From assembly GCF_021869535.1 (NCBI RefSeq), contig NW_026262734.1, positions 89,347,285 to 89,411,284 on the forward strand: DNA of 64,000 nucleotides, in the 5' to 3' direction. The first letter of the stretch is position 1. Each line of letters opens with the position of its first letter. The translations under genes and the position numbers were made by a program. The stretch is from Mytilus californianus. Taxonomy: Eukaryota; Mollusca; Bivalvia; Mytilida; Mytilidae. Shown piece after piece: positions 1 to 11,110 of this stretch. The notes beneath the pieces are model-generated. The model worked only from the letters and a program-made list of their open reading frames with translations. It was not told where the DNA came from and did not search any database.

Positions 1-970
1 ATATAGAAAGCTAATTTGTATAAACACAACGCACGATTATATTATCATATTCTGATCATATTACGCAAAAGTTTATTCTTGGAAAACAAAACTTTAAATA
101 AAAAAGTAACTTAAAGACGAAAAAAGCTACAATTAAGATATCAATAATGAAATAAAGTAAATGACATTATTAGAGTGCAGCCAATCAACATCCCTCTCTT
201 GAATCATACGAAAAGCATGTACTTGACTATTCCACAGTTTACGAAGTCGAAGGTCTACAAGATATAGATCACAACTTATATTTAGGACAGGATCTGCTTA
301 TCCTTCGTGTGGTTTTTCGTTTAAACTGCTATAAGTAGTTTTGTCAGTTTATCTTTTACTTATGTATTTTGCTTGTCCCTTTGCTAACATTCTTCTATAT
401 TTTTTTTCTAACAATCAAGATATTTGAACAATAAAGTATATTGGTAAATGTTATGCAAAACGAAAACATTTTTAAGAGGTTGAGCTACTGACTAATTTTG
501 CAAACTTATTATACCAAAATTTGTCAATTGTTAGTTTTCAAAAAAACAAGTTGACCAAATTCTATACTTCTCCTATTTAATGATATCATGCGAACAAGAA
601 CTGCTTTACTTCTGTAATACCTGACAGAAAACATTAAAAAAACACTTTGCCAAGATATGCCAAAAAGTTTTTACAATGTTCCTCTTCATTTATGACGTCA
701 CAAATATACCATTAATGACGCAACTGGTGAACATCTTTTTGCACTGAAACAATTTGACATTTTAACATAGGTTTTCATCGAATTTTCATGCATTATAGCA
801 GTTATAAATTTTATGAATCAATAACTGTTCCATAATTTTTTGCGGTGTATTTTCAATGTTTGCCTAATATATGACCGGATTTGGCAATGTCCGAATTAAA
901 TGTACGAAGTTGACCGAATTGGAACCTTCACTATCCTCAACTATCATCATCAATATTACTAATCATTATC
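1..970. other. AT-rich non-coding stretch, nothing recognised
   Basis: No reading frame resembles a protein family I know and no clear repeat is visible. It may be intron or intergenic DNA. Confidence 0.5.
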
Positions 971-997
971 TTCAATCTACAAAATAAATATAATTAT

Positions 998-1150
998 GAT
1001 AATGTTCCGATCACTGCAATGCATATAATGTCGTGACAACTGCGTATAGTGTTTCGACCACTGCATGTAACGTTGAGACCACTGCATAATTGTGTGACCA
1101 ATGAATATAATGTTTCGACAACGACATATAAAGTCGTTACAACTACATAA
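998..1150. repeat. Decayed minisatellite, unit about 22-26 bp
   Basis: About seven imperfect units built around ataatgtttcgaccactgca follow one another, with unit length drifting. Short open frames here arise from the repeat and are not genes. The array runs straight into a RepA copy. Confidence 0.6.
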
Positions 1151-1154
1151 CATG

Positions 1155-1340
1155 ACAGACATGAACCAACGACAACCACTGAACTACAGTCTTTTGACTT
1201 GGGACAGACACATACAGAATAAGGCGGGGTTAAATATGTTTGTGAGCGCTCAACCCTCCACTTAATCGGGACAGTGGTGTAACAGCATAACATAATAACA
1301 GGCACAAGCACACAGACAAGAAGTAGCAGGGTAAATATCA
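1155..1340 (+). repeat. RepA dispersed repeat, 3' part
   Basis: RepA is a dispersed family. Its full copies run from gatgtggtatgattgccaat through aacgacaaccactgaacta to a segment with gcggggtta and gtgtaacag. This copy has only the second half, starting at the aaccaacgacaaccactg motif. Better copies lie at 36.44 and 46.16 kb. Confidence 0.7.
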
Positions 1341-1625
1341 ATCCCTCATCCCTATCAACAAAAAAGACTCTTAAATGACTAAGTACAGATCTGAGAGTAC
1401 AATGCCAAAATTTAGGTATCGACAGATTGTAGTACCGTGAAAGTTCATTAGTATGTGTAAGATATGCATGGTATTTAGTATTGTTTTAATTTACTGATAA
1501 CAAAATCAAATGTCTATACCAATAAAAACAATATTCAAAGATTTAATTACAATGTTGGATAGATGACCTATTAGAATAAGTTTATTTAATGAATTAATAA
1601 GTTTAACCGGATCGTATTTTCGGGC

Positions 1626-1853
1626 TCAGTTAACAACATCATTGTAAAATTCAGGATGTCTTATTCCGTTTGAAATAAGTTTTCTACAGGCAAACTTGCA
1701 AACACAATTTTTGTACATATGGAAGAATTTAGTAAAAGATTTAGGTAATTTGTGGTAACTAAATCTCTGACTCAATAATTTATTAGTAATACACAAATCA
1801 TTCATGACATTGAAACTGAATCCAGTGAATTTATTGCCATAGATGCTAAACAA
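1626..1853 (-). pseudogene. Penelope-like retroelement fragment (C-terminal part of the polyprotein)
   Basis: The 75-codon open frame contains SYHKLPKSFTKFFHMYK, which is clearly the counterpart of CYHKLPKTFTKFFHRYK in the element at 43.6-44.4 kb and of a similar stretch at about 57.76 kb. It is the region after the reverse transcriptase core of Penelope-like elements. No RT motifs lie next to it, so this is an isolated fragment rather than a gene. The identification rests on similarity inside this window; the family assignment comes from the larger copies. Confidence 0.7.
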
Positions 1854-1879
1854 TTTCTCTGTCGAAGTTGAACTAAGTA

Positions 1880-1935
1880 AAGTGTAAGACTCGTTATCTT
1901 AATTGATGGGTTCGAATCCCACTCGAGCTCCCATT
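1880..1935 (+). other. tRNA-like B-box sequence (fragment of a tRNA-derived SINE or tRNA relic)
   Basis: The sequence gggttcgaatcccac matches an RNA polymerase III B box and most of a T arm. I could not build an acceptor stem or D arm upstream, so it is not a complete tRNA gene. A SINE fragment is the simplest reading. Confidence 0.25.
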
Positions 1936-2204
1936 TCTTATCTACTAACTCTATCCTGTTTTTTTGCTGGTGTTACTATTACAAATTGATTTAATTTCAA
2001 AATAAATTAAAATGCATCAAATATGTTATTGCTCAAGATAAATCAGTTAGAATGTACAAATACAAATACATTAACATCTTTTTTTACACGTTATGCGAAT
2101 GAAAAAACCCTGTATTAAAGGAGAGAAAAATTATACAACGTATTTCTATAAATACAAACAAACGCTTATTTATCAGCTGGATTTGCTTTATCATAACAAT
2201 CCAA

Positions 2205-4288
2205 AACTCTAATGGAATCTTGTTAATGATCTAAGACAACTGAAAGATGTTAGTCAGAAGAGCTCAGCTATTGACCCGCCCTCTTGGATCTCTAACTTCA
2301 AAAATTTGAACGAAGTGAATGATAATTTCAAAGCACGTCTGAAAATCAATGAGCGCCACCTTGACCTGTGCTGTGCACATCAGTAGGGATGACATTTCAC
2401 AAGTCATGTATTAATTAAAATGAGGTCAATCTCCAGGATTAGATAACATTTCAAACAACATGTTGAAATATAGTTAAAATACACTTGTACCTAGCATAGA
2501 AAAAAATATTCAATTTAGTGGAATTTATCTAAAATATCTGGTTGTTGAGTATTTTACTCTTGTTTATAAAGAAAGTGATATCTTTTATTGTAATAATTAA
2601 GTACAGATGTATTTCAGTCACAAATGCTATGGGGATACTTTTTAATTCCATCCTAAATAACAGACTAAATGTGTAGATACGTTTTTTTTTAAAACATACA
2701 CAATGAATATTGCATGTCAGGTAGTATTTACAAGGAAGGCTAGAACATCTGATCGCTTGTTTATATCGAAATGTATTATTGATACATATTGTAACTCTAA
2801 AGACGGAAGAGTGTTTGCCTGACTTGTTGGTTTTCGAGAAGCATATGAAATAGTCATTCATACAGATACGAAGATCATTTACTGCAGGTTGGCGGAGGCA
2901 CTTTATTTCATAACATAATACACAGAATGTTTGAAATCAGCAAATATTGCATTAAAGTCAAAAATGACATAACAATTTGTCCCCTATTAAGTTTGGGGTA
3001 CAGCAAGGAAAACCACCTAGTCCTAATTTATTTTACATTTTCATCAATGACCTTCCAGAATATCTTGAGAATTATCCTGATCCGGTGATTTTAAATGATA
3101 AACCTCTCAATTACTTAATGTATGCTGATGTTATAATTCCATTATTCATCACTGCAAACGGCCTCCGAGCTACTCGTGGTGTCCTTGATAGAAATTGCAA
3201 TGACTGGTGTCTGGCTGTAATCCCCGTTAAAAAAAATCTTAATCTTCAATAAGTAGAGAAGACATATACGTCATATATTTAATTATAGAATTTTGAAAGT
3301 ACATGAACTTGAATGTGCACAACACTGCAAATACTTAGATATATATCTAAGTGACTCGGGCTCGTTTTCCTTTGCTCAGAATGAACTTTACAAAAAAGGC
3401 TTATAGTACAAACTTCAGAAACTTTAAATCTAAAATTAAGAACTAGTATACATGTATTTGATCACACAATCAATCCCATTTTACTTAATGGTAGTGCAAT
3501 ATGGGGCACTTTTCACTCAAACACAGCAAGATTTAGAAACAGCATAATATCTCCAGACAAAATATTATCATATCTAATTAGTGAAAAACTACAAAGAAGT
3601 CATGTAATTTTTGGTAAATTAATCTTAGTGGTATATAGACAGACCACCAAGTTTGCTGTAATGACATAACTTGGTATTGTGATATTATCTTATATTCTCG
3701 TATATTGAAAGCGAATTGAACATCTGAATAAATTGCCCTTTCTTCAAAATGCTTATGAACAAACAAAAAACCATATAACCAAGGGAAATCGTCTAGGTAT
3801 AGATCATTTCAACGTATACTACCAAATCACCCGATATTACAGGGACTGAGAAAGAGAAAAATTCAAGAAGCAAACTAAAAAGCCATATAAAAGAAACTAT
3901 TTGAAAATCAAACTAAAAAAAAGGGAAACTTTGTAGTAACACCACCTTTTAGGAAAATTTTCGATTTGAAAATAATTTATCTCTTGGTAATTTTGAGCAA
4001 AGGAGAAGTCTAACCAAACTACAATTTTCAGCACATCGTTTGCAAATAGATCCTGGAAGATACCAGGATATCTTTCCCCATCTTAGAGTTTACCGACAGT
4101 GTGGCTCAGGTGAGGTAAAAGATGAGATACATTTTCTCCTTCACTTTAGCAAATTTAACGAGGAGCGACAAAATGTTTTAAAACAACCATATCTCAGTCA
4201 TGAAATTATTTGCTTACAAGAATCATCCAGAAATGTTCGTTTGGTTATTGACCTGTTAGGAAACATCTGTATTAAAACATTTAAGTAA
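2205..4288 (+). pseudogene. Decayed non-LTR retrotransposon (LINE) ORF2
   Basis: Three blocks in the same orientation fit one APE-type LINE ORF2. The first (2.21-2.46 kb) reads like the linker between endonuclease and RT and ends in a SPGLDNISNNML motif, the usual start of the RT fingers. The second (about 2.91-3.25 kb) carries FGVQQGKPPSPNLFYIFIND and then YADV where active enzymes have YADD, so a catalytic Asp is lost. The third (4.04-4.29 kb) has a Cys/His-rich end, GEVKDEIHFLLHFSKF, typical of LINE C termini. Frames shift between blocks, stops are frequent, and about 400 bp appears lost between blocks one and two. It is dead. The clade within LINEs is not resolved. Confidence 0.75.
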
Positions 4289-4366
4289 CCTTATTCATAC
4301 TCAATGTAAATAATTCAATGCTTAAATCTTAATCATTAAAACAAATTTGTTGAACTCATATTTCAT

Positions 4367-4830
4367 TAGTTCTTTCCACTTTTCCGTGGAAAGACCTACT
4401 AATGTAGTGCTGATTATGATTAGGTCTTTCCACTTTTCCATGGAAAGACCTATTAAATGTGTTCAGATTATTATTAGGTCTTTCCACTTTTCCGTGGAAA
4501 GACCTATTGATTTTGTTCTGATTATTGTTTGTTTTTATTCCACCACTTTTAATTCTTGGGGGAAGATATTGTTTTGCAAGATGGCGCTTAGATATTTGGT
4601 GTATCATATCGAACAGTTTATACGCTTTTGAAACTAACACCGTTTGTTGAACACTTTTCCTTGTTAAAGTTATCTTCCCTAACACTGTTTTACTTGTTAT
4701 CTCTACTCCTTCGCAACCGTAAAAGAAAACGACAAATTTATTTTTGAAATTGCTCGTTACATTCTCAGGATGTCGAAAAAAAGTTTGACCGAAGCAATCC
4801 GGAGACTCCATATGAGAATTATTTCCCCTT
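4367..4830 (+). repeat. RepE: three 54-bp palindromic tandem units followed by a dispersed repeat body
   Basis: The palindrome ggtctttccac-ttttcc-gtggaaagacc occurs at 4369, 4423 and 4477, an exact 54-bp period. The following body, from ttcttgggggaagatattg to gacgacaaatt-like sequence, recurs at 8.22-8.5 kb and 10.02-10.3 kb, where the palindromes are missing or decayed. Open frames on both strands here come from the repeat. Confidence 0.8.
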
Positions 4831-4910
4831 ACGTAATTAGTTTATATAATTCAAATGTATTTGTAACTGGTAAACCATAAGTGATAGCACACAGGTTCTT
4901 AAGTCTAGGT

Positions 4911-5000
4911 TAGTCTATGGAAAGGTATATACTATGAAATTTAGAGCGAGGGGCTTGCACCGAGCTCTTAATTTCATAGTATATACCTTTCCATAGACTA
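4911..5000. repeat. 37-bp inverted repeat with 16-nt loop (foldback)
   Basis: Left arm 4911-4947 and right arm 4964-5000 are reverse complements with a single mismatch by my count. The arms contain gtatatactatgaaatt and aatttcatagtatatac. Transcribed from either strand this would form a strong hairpin. The arm sequence is related to the ends of the element at 5742-6105, so a MITE-like origin is more likely than a miRNA. Confidence 0.8.
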
Positions 5001-5109
5001 TCCAATTTAGCACATATTTACAACTCAAGTAATCTTTTAATTGGTCTATTGATAGTTTATTTTGGCTGACTACTTGTATCACAGGTGTTTGTAAAACGGA
5101 GCTCATTAA

Positions 5110-5740
5110 CGAAGTTTTGTAAATCTACTCACTAGTATCATTGTAAAATATGTGATTTCAAAAGGCCCTTCACTCCAGAATGAAAAGATGGTAGCTGCCG
5201 GTGTAAGTATGTATACTGATATAAAGCGGTGTTTTACTATACATGTTCTTCTTACATGGTAAGATGACCAAATAAATTGACCAAAAGCAGGCAATAATTA
5301 AATTGCAGTGGAAGCTTTACATGTTTTGAAAACATTTTTTAATTTCACAGTAAAACTAAAGCTAAAATAAATTTGAAACATATAGATAGTTTGTCCCCAT
5401 GGATATAGTCTAGCAGATAGGCATTAAAAAGCAACTACCAATAGATCAGAGATTATAGGTTTTGTGTTTTTTGTTGGGTTTTTTTTATTATTTCAAAGTA
5501 AAAACTAAAAGATTTACCAGAATATGTTTATATATATATATATAGGTGGCACATTATCGTCAGACATAATCACAGTTTTTTTCAATTCATGACATCGTCC
5601 TAAACATGTATGAAATATTTGCCACTGGACATTAAGCAACCAATAATCAATAAATCAATCAATTCATGATGAAATAGATCACCTTCCTTAAGAAAGTTTA
5701 AAAAATTATCACCAAGTTGCTTTAATTTTCCTTCACAAGG
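5110..5740. other. Non-coding stretch, nothing recognised
   Basis: AT-rich sequence with a short TA run at about 5531-5545. No protein family or dispersed repeat was recognised. Confidence 0.4.
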
Positions 5741-5741
5741 T

Positions 5742-6105
5742 TTCATAGTACACACTTTTCTGTGTACAAAGTAATTGCATGGATGATACATTATCATAAT
5801 TGTATCGTTGTACTCTAATCAAGGTATAAAGAACCATATGTATTACCCTTTATTTAAATGATAAAATTTGCAATTGTCAAAAACATTTTTTAGATCCAAA
5901 GATTTTAATAGCAGGATATTTAAAAATCAACGTTAAAACTAATTACAAACTATTTAATTTAATTTGGAACACAGCATTTTATTTCAAAATAGCCAGTGAC
6001 AATTTTTGCTTTAAATATCTTGATTACGATACAATGAAATCTTACCCTTGTGGTCATTCATGCGTAGTTACTTAGTACACAGGAACAGTATGTACTATGA
6101 AAATT
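5742..6105. repeat. MITE-like element with diverged terminal inverted repeats of about 32 bp
   Basis: The left end (tttcatagtacacac, then ctgtgtac) and the right end (gtacacaggaac, then gtactatgaaaa) are imperfect reverse complements, about 300 bp apart. They share the tttcatagta core with the foldback at 4911-5000. There is no coding capacity, so it would be non-autonomous. No target-site duplication was established. Confidence 0.45.
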
Positions 6106-6299
6106 AGAAGGCAAATATAAGCAATTTGATTGGACGAGAAGTTGTAAGTATGTGCTAATGTCAATGAAATTGAAAGTATTGATACTGATAGTATGAACAC
6201 TGATGCATGTACTGTGAATGAATGCGAGGAACTTACAATAAATACATATTTTCCCCTTTTAGGAGTCTCTGCATTCACACATAGTATGGCAATTCAAAC

Positions 6300-6770
6300 G
6301 TGGATCAGAATATAGAACAATGTACATTTAATCAAGAAGTTACGGTTGACAAACATGTGAGACAGATTGATGATAGCGACAGAAACTTACCTGTAGGAGA
6401 GACAATAGATTATAAAGAAAAACGTAAACAAACAGTGAAACGTAAACATAGCAAAGGAAATGAATTAAAAATACAAAGTATAACTGTATGTGATAAAAAG
6501 TGTTTAGATTCGAAACATGAAGAATTTTATGATATAGTTTGTAAAAGAAGTCGTATTAGCGGTGATGTGTTGATCGAAAAGATTATTGATATGAACCTTA
6601 TAGTTACATTTAACGTTAATCGACAATCTATTGAAACAAGTGATACACGGGATTGACGATATGAACACTATGAGCGATTACTATTTAAGGATTTCGATGA
6701 TATAACCGAAATGGATTTCATACGGACAAAAGAAGCAATTGAACTAAGGATTAGATATGTAAGATGTTAA
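6300..6770 (+). pseudogene. Unrecognised ORF of about 155 codons with one in-frame TGA
   Basis: A lysine- and arginine-rich, coding-looking frame runs 118 codons from a GTG at 6300 to TGA at 6654-6656. It then continues in the same frame for 37 more codons (RYEHYERLLFKDFDDITEMD and onward) to TAA at 6768-6770. No in-frame ATG precedes the GTG before a stop, and a plausible splice acceptor lies just upstream (attttccccttttag at about 6262), though in another frame. I do not recognise the product; it is highly charged with a basic central segment (KEKRKQTVKRKHSKG). It could be a decayed transposon ORF, a host pseudogene exon, or chance. The in-frame continuation beyond the stop is what makes it more than noise. 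Confidence 0.3.
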
Positions 6771-6774
6771 AGAC

Positions 6775-7200
6775 TGTCGACACTATAAATAAATTTAACG
6801 TCTTTTGTGTGATAGTTTGCGTGAACTTTGTATAATTATGTGACCGATTTAGTTCAACAATAATGACATGTGGTATATACTTAAACGAAAGCATTCTTTT
6901 TTTTTATTTAAGAAAACTTTGAATTCGTTGAATGCTTTTCAGGAAAAGAATTCATCAGGAAACGCTAAAAATGAACATTGTTGAATTAAAGAATAGACGG
7001 TAAAAATATATTTTGAATATTAAGTATCTATATACGGTGTTTTATGTAAAGAAAGTAAATGTAGGATTTGATTGATAGATATAGAATGTGAGATGAGAGA
7101 ATGCTGCAGAATGTTAGTATAGGGACTATATGTTTTCTGTGATAATATGCAAACTTTGTTGTAGATAATAATGATTGGATTTAATAAATATAAAGATAAA
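6775..7200. other. Non-coding stretch, nothing recognised
   Basis: AT-rich sequence between the unrecognised ORF and a SINE. No feature is supported. Confidence 0.4.
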
Positions 7201-7202
7201 AG

Positions 7203-7433
7203 TATTCGAACTACTGTATCACTAGCCAGTCAACACTAAGGTTGTGAGTTTGTATCTCGCACGCGGCAGATGAAAACTCGATTCCTATCTTAAATGACAA
7301 GGATTGTCAGTTTTCCTACCGAAGCTCGGTGGTTTTCTCCGGGCACTTCGGCTCCCTCTACCAATAAAAACTGACCGCCACAAAATAGCACAATAGTGTT
7401 GAAAGTGGCGTTAAAACATCAATCAATCAATCA
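7203..7433 (+). mobile_element. tRNA-derived SINE (family with gtggcgttaaaacatcaatc tail)
   Basis: The 3' part reads ccaataaaaactgaccgcc, then gtggcgttaaaacatcaatc with repeated AATC units, an ending I know from mollusc SINEs. The 5' part is shortened. Copies in the opposite orientation are at 26.15 and 31.0 kb, and the full tRNA-like head is best seen at 26.15 kb. Confidence 0.75.
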
Positions 7434-7439
7434 TAAAAA

Positions 7440-8180
7440 ATAGACACCTTGGATCTTTTGATATGAGTGCCATGGTCCACCAAAACAAACTTTGTCATGT
7501 TCTAAACTTTGATTTTGGATAATTATTGCTTCTCCTTTTTTAGAAACCATATAAGATAACGACAAAATATTTTAATTAAACTTTCGCTGCAACATGTCGT
7601 AACAAATATATGGTGGTTTAAAATGTGCGTCGACATATAATTGGAGTTTAAAATTAGCTGCATTCGGATATTACTCATTGACTATATACAGAAGGGACTT
7701 AGGGTTATTGATTTGTTGTTCTGACTTTGTGACCTTGACATTAAGGCCACGGTCAAAGGTAAAGTTGACGTTCTAGATCATGATATAGCTTTTGTTTTTT
7801 GTTTTTTTTTTGCATTAGTTTGGTAGACTATGACATTAAAAGGTGAACCGGAAGTGACCTTTTATAAGCCGGAAGAAGTAATTTCCTACACTGTTTTCAT
7901 TTAAAAGTACCTAGAATCATATATTTTTGGAATTAGTGTGACGTAACCTTTCAATGGTACCGGAGGTGAATTTTGTAAACAGGAAGATACAAATTATCTT
8001 CCTTATTTGTAGCAAAATCAGATAGAAACCATATATTTTTGGAATCAGTGTGACTAAAGCTATCATATGAGACCTGAACTGACATTTTCAAAACCGGAAG
8101 TAGCACATGTTCTCCCTTAGTTCAGACAAAAGTATATAAAAAAACATATATTATTTTAATCAACATCTATTTTTTACAAA
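7440..8180 (+). repeat. RepE body, copy 2 (5' part absent)
   Basis: This shares with the blocks at 8.53-9.18 kb and 10.33-11.11 kb the motifs gaaaccatataagataacga, gttgcaacatgtcgtaac-like sequence, gaccttgaaattaaggtcaa-like sequence, ccggaagtgacctt and atatttttggaatcagtgtg. Some short words such as accggaagt recur within each copy. Confidence 0.7.
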
Positions 8181-8189
8181 TTTCTCGGA

Positions 8190-9180
8190 AAGACCTCTTG
8201 TTATTTTCTGATTTTTTTTTTCTTCTGCTTAATTCTTTTGCGCTGATTTGGTGTTTCAATATTTCATATGTGATATCAAACAGTAACTGTTAATGTTCTT
8301 TTGCAACTGACATCGCTTAACCGAGCACTTTTCTCTGTAGGGTTATCTCCCCGAATACTGTTTTTTTTACGACTACGTCTTCACGACCGTAAAGGAAACC
8401 GACATTTTTTTTTCTTAATTGCTCGGTATATCCTCAGAATGTTACATTTAATTTTGACAAAAGCTTTCCGGAGACTACTTATGATAGTTAATTCCCCTTC
8501 TGTATTTGAAATAAGTTAAATGTAATTGTAACTAGTAAACCATGAGTAATAGAGACTTAGGGTCGTATTATTTGATGTCCTTGGTCCACCAAAAAAAAAA
8601 TAAGGTCAATGTTAAGAATCAAGCTCATGTAATACATTATGATTTTGGCTCATTATTGCTTCTTTTCACAAACCATATAAAATATCGAAAAAAACTATAG
8701 TATACATGGTATACAAAGCTGTCAGTTGCAACATGTCGTAACATATAATTTTTGGTTTCAAGGGTGCCTTGACATCTAATGAGTTTCGTCCCCAGTTATG
8801 TTTGAAATAAGCTGTGATTTAATTTATCAACCATATATATTAAAGACTTTTAGTTTCGGGTCCTTGCTTGATAACCTTGAAATTAAGGTCAAGGTCAATT
8901 TCACGCTCTAGATTTTGACCTATACTATAACTTCATATTAATACATGATGAAACCATAGGGTCTTTTTCATTTATTAGGAAAACACATTACCTTGAAGAA
9001 GGCAGCCGGAAGTGACCTTAAGTAAACCGGGAATAGCCTTTATTTGCATTAATTTAATGTAAAAATATTTAAAATCATGTATTTTTGGGATCAGAGTCAA
9101 GTAAAATATCACTTTATACCGACGTGACATTTTTCAAACCGGATGTAGTAATTGTGTACCTTATTGGGCAAAAGTGTATG
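8190..9180 (+). repeat. RepE, copy 3
   Basis: Follows copy 2 directly in the same orientation. It opens with the hairpin remnant (ttctcggaaagacctcttg), then the lactgacatcgcttaaccg-like body and the ccggaagtgacctt segment. An open frame of 72 codons inside it matches nothing and is a by-product. Confidence 0.65.
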
Positions 9181-9199
9181 GGTGCTATCAGCAGGTTTT

Positions 9200-9935
9200 T
9201 TTCTATGACGTCATAGTTTGAGGGGCCATGCATAAGTGACCTTTAGTGGTGGTTTAGGTTATAAAGATACATGTACATATATAAAACTAGATATCATTGG
9301 AATTAGAATTGTTTCTAGTCTATAATGAAATAAAAATAGAATGAAATTTTCACAGAATAAAAAAGTTCTATCCAAAGATAATGAAAACATTAACTGCCCA
9401 GTCTCAACATGAAAAACCCAAAATCAGGTCATGTGCATACCCATGTAGGCATGATTCAGGCAGATTTCAAGTAATCAAAATTGTATGAATTTCACAGATT
9501 TTTACCTGGTCTTTTAAATAATTCTCGCTTGTACAGTAGCTACAAATAGTTTTTTTTCAATTTTCACTACAAAAAAAAAAAAAAAAACATGAAGTTTATA
9601 GTGTTGTCTCCCCTTAAAACATGAATATTTAATCTATATTTTTTAAATTATTTGAATAATCCAACTTGTTTTAATTGAAAGCTACCTGACTAATTTTTAC
9701 TATCAAATAAAAAAAAACATGATACTTTTTCACAAATTATGTAAATAAAAAAGGATTTTCCTCCATGGCTATTCTTAAGACGGAGGAATAACCCCTATTT
9801 TTTTTATACGAAACTGTTTATAGCACCCTTTAGAAACCATATATTTTTGGAATCTGATTAAAGCATGTTAAGTAAGCTATCGTCAAATACCAGAAATGAC
9901 ATTTTAAACCCTATTTGATATGTTGATATCAAAAT
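9200..9935. other. Non-coding stretch between RepE copies
   Basis: It contains an A-rich run at about 9569-9587 and poly-T tracts. No gene or defined repeat was recognised, apart from a short atatttttggaatctg word near 9840 shared with RepE. Confidence 0.4.
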
Positions 9936-9939
9936 ATGT

Positions 9940-11110
9940 GCATTTGGAGTGGAAAGACCTGCAATTGTTCTCTAAACAATAGTTTTTTTTTTTTTTTTTT
10001 TTTTCATCTTTGGCCACTTTTATTTCTTGCGAGAAGATTTTGTTTTGCAAGATGTTGCTTAGCTATTTGGTATAAGATATATAACAGTTTAAACGCTTTT
10101 GAAACTGACACCGCTAAACCGACAACTAATCCTTGTAAGAGTAATCTACCCAATTACTGTTTTCCTTGTTATTGCTACTACTTCGTAACCGTTAAAAAAA
10201 CAGAAAAATTATTTAACTTCCTTGTTACATCCTCGGGATCTCGGAACAAATTTTGCCCGAAGCGATCCGGAGCTCCATTTGAGTTATTTCCCCTTCTGTA
10301 AAAAGTAATAGTAACTCATAAACCATAAGTGCTAGTGATCTAGGATCTTTTGATTTGAGGTCCTTGGTCAACCAAAAATGAAAATGAGGTCAAGATCAAA
10401 GGTAAAGGTCATGTTCATAATTTTGATTTTTGATTATTTTCGCTTTTCCTGAGAAACCGTATAAGATAACGACAAAATATTTTACATGTTTTATAAAACG
10501 GTTAGTTGCAACATATTGCAACACATATAGATTTTGTTTGATAGGATACGTTGACATTTAATAGGAGTTTTCTCCATTCTTATACTTAAAATTAGCTGAA
10601 TGCTGATATAACTCATTGACCATATATAATAGAGACCTAGGGTCTTTTGTTTTGAGGTCCTTGCTATATGACCTTGAAATTGAGGTCAAGTTCACTGGTA
10701 AATTTGACGTTCTAGCTTTTGACCTTTGCTATCAAATTATATTTTTACATGATAAAGCTATGGTTCCTTCTGCATTAGGTTGGTAGTTACATGACCTTAA
10801 CAAGGTTTGTTGGAGGTGACCTTTCGAAACCATAAGTAGCCATTTCCTGCACTGATTTCATTTTAAATGACCGAAAACCATAAATTTTGGAATCAGTGTA
10901 GAGTAACCTTTCAGATGGTACCAAAAGTGAGATTTTTTTAAACCGAAAGTTGCTATATATAGAAACCCTATATTTTTTTTTAATCTGCGTGACTTACGCT
11001 GTCCTATGCGACAGGAAATGACATTTTCTAAACCGGAAGTAGCAAATGATTTCCCTTATTTTAGACAAAATTATAAAGTAACCATATTTTTTAATCAGTG
11101 TAAAGAAACT
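9940..11110 (+). repeat. RepE, copy 4
   Basis: This is the longest copy. It starts with a half hairpin (gtggaaagacctgcaattg), then poly-T, then the body (gttttgcaagatgttgctta, gaaactgacaccgctaaacc) and the full segment with two ccggaagt-type boxes. Gene-like open frames inside are artefacts of the repeat. Confidence 0.7.

Noticed and set aside
1880..1935. Functional tRNA gene
   Set aside because: Only the T-arm/B-box part is recognisable; the acceptor stem and D arm cannot be formed.
4911..5000. miRNA precursor
   Set aside because: The stem is too perfect and its ends are shared with a nearby inverted-repeat element, so a foldback transposon is more likely. No expression evidence is available here.
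9936..10301. 121-codon frame on the plus strand
   Set aside because: It falls inside RepE copy 4 and contains a translated poly-T tract.
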